In this document: piece after piece, positions 62,601 through 64,000 of the stretch
How the letters are laid out: each line of letters opens with the position of its first letter
Position numbering within the stretch: position 1 is the first letter of the stretch
Source: Gorsachius magnificus
Lineage: Eukaryota; Chordata; Aves; Pelecaniformes; Ardeidae
Direction: 5' to 3'
Length of the DNA stretch: 64,000 bases
NCBI GenBank assembly: GCA_034008185.1
Contig: CM067084.1
Span: 61,456,599-61,520,598, forward strand
The notes under the pieces: model-generated
What the model was told of the DNA's origin: nothing
What the model saw: the letters and a program-made list of their open reading frames with translations, nothing else
The model's database searches: none
Made by a program: the position numbers and the translations under genes

Positions 62601-64000
62601 GTTTCCTCTTTAAAATTAAGATGTCTTATTTACCTATTTGGCAAACTTGGAGAAATACGAGGAAAGTCTTACTTCTTGTTAGAAATATCTAAGCATTTAA
62701 AGAGGGGATTCTTCCCCTGCGAAGTCACGTTGAACTGGTTGCTGCCAGCAGTACAGTTTATGTGCATGTTGTGTGTGCCAACTTCCTCTGCCAAAGAGGA
62801 GACATTATTCCATGAATAGCCGTTGTCACACATTGATAAATATATATTGGTGAATATAAAGAATTAAAAGTACATATTTCCAGAACCAGAAGTTCAGCCT
62901 GGAAAGGATAACATCCTTTTTTTTTATTTATTTATTTTAGTAAATGTAACACGTTCCTTTTATTTAATTCCAAAGAATATAGTTTAGTTTAATTTATTTT
63001 TTTTTTGTCACCAAAGCTCTATTAAACAAAACAAAACAAAATTAACAGTCTTCACATGAGCAGTTGAACTGCTTAAATATATCTTCAATGATTCCAAATG
63101 TCTCTCTTTTCATAAGAGTTTTATTATGGCAGCACCATGACTATAGAAATTCAGGCCAGATATCGTAGCCTTTGAAATAATGACCTTAATTTTTTTTTTT
63201 AATACTCGTTAAGGTAGGGACAAGAAGTTACTATGTTATTCTGTTCACCCTATAATGGCTAGATTTATCTGATGTACCCATCTGGATAACAGAGATGATT
63301 AACTGATTTAAAAAAATGTCTATAACTAGAAGACTAAAACTTCCAGCCATCGTGTTAATTGTAGTATATACATCATACCCCATATCCTGTGACTTTGCAG
63401 TTCTTTGTGATTTTCTGCTAGGATAGAACGTAAGATTAATTACACTGAATGACCAAAATAATCAAGTAGTAGATCAAGAAAAATATTTCTCTTTAAAATA
63501 GTTTAGTAATCTGTTTTCTGCTGTATAGAGGCTAGAAGAAAACGACAGGTAATATGTTCATTGCCTGGAGGATGAGCAAGTCTCTCGTGCCATTCACCTG
63601 TGACCTTTCTGGCTGAGGCATAATAGAAGATCTCCAGAATTAAAGAGCACCTTTCAGATAAAAAAGGTTGGATAATCTTCAGGGTTTAAAATGTGTTACC
63701 ATTTCTTTTGTTTTATCTTTTCTTTTTACAAATAGCTTGAATAACAAGTGGTGCAGTGTTACTGATACTAATGCTATTTTCTCAGTGTAAAAGAAGGGAA
63801 ATGAATCTCTGAAAGGATTGAGATGTAATTAAGATAAGGCATATTCTTCCAAGCTCACTTTTCCCCTATAGCTATTGACTATTTTTGATGTTTGCATGTT
63901 GTGCATTGGATAAGGATAATATCACTCATTACAGAATTACTGTCAAAGAAACCTATCCATAAGCCATGCCCTTTACTCTGCTGTACCCAACGTAAGACAT
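59620..64000. other. AT-rich noncoding stretch, no gene recognised
   Basis: The longest frame is 105 codons at 62174-62491 on the plus strand. It is Val/Ile/Tyr-rich, has no recognised domain and lacks splice context. Short T runs occur at about 62109-62120 and 63001-63006. Nothing else identifiable was seen. Confidence 0.65.

Noticed and set aside
1..64000. CRISPR arrays, tRNA or rRNA genes, operons, riboswitches
   Set aside because: Looked for by eye and not found. The tandem repeats present are microsatellites or doublets without spacers.

Overview
This 64 kb window looks like vertebrate nuclear DNA from a bird, probably a neoavian. The evidence is the repeat content. There are two clearly recognisable CR1 LINE copies, one of them ending in the CR1-type tail found on many bird copies. 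There are also three solo LTRs or LTR candidates and one bird-type dispersed repeat. The rest is AT-rich and intron-like, full of homopolymer tracts and in-frame stops. I see no bacterial, plasmid or phage features, no operons, no rRNA or tRNA and no CRISPR array. I could not support any intact host protein-coding gene, so the window reads as a gene desert or the inside of one or more very long introns.

Layout. 1-3549: AT-rich, no gene recognised. 3550-4330: 5'-truncated CR1, plus strand, carrying the C-terminal end of the reverse transcriptase ORF. 4331-16859: AT-rich, a few simple repeats. 16860-17655: GC-richer dispersed bird repeat with degenerate internal units of about 46-49 bp. 18612-18885: a 274-bp CTTTT/CTTT microsatellite. 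18886-29193: AT-rich, with a tiny CR1 relic near 27.1 kb. 29194-29630: possible LTR. 31287-31978: the best-defined element, a CpG-rich solo LTR with TATA box, poly(A) signal and a perfect 5-bp target-site duplication. 31984-40183: AT-rich, with two perfect short tandem duplications. 40184-41325: minus-strand CR1 interrupted by a 551-bp minus-strand LTR (40601-41151), a clear nested insertion. 41326-59065: AT-rich, holding the best candidate unannotated exons and an unclassified GC-rich repeat (about 54.84-55.34 kb). 59066-59619: a second LTR of the same family as the nested one, in plus orientation. 59620-64000: AT-rich, no gene recognised.

The most interesting leads outside the repeats are short splice-bounded open segments. 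One is a minus-strand pair: a 33-nt exon candidate at 51873-51905 is phase-compatible with a terminal-exon candidate at 50450-50625, which encodes a membrane-span-like segment and a short tail. The other is a plus-strand segment ending in a strong donor at 44597. All are inferences from splice consensus and open frame only, and I could not assign any to a known protein. I found no convincing new biological system in this window.
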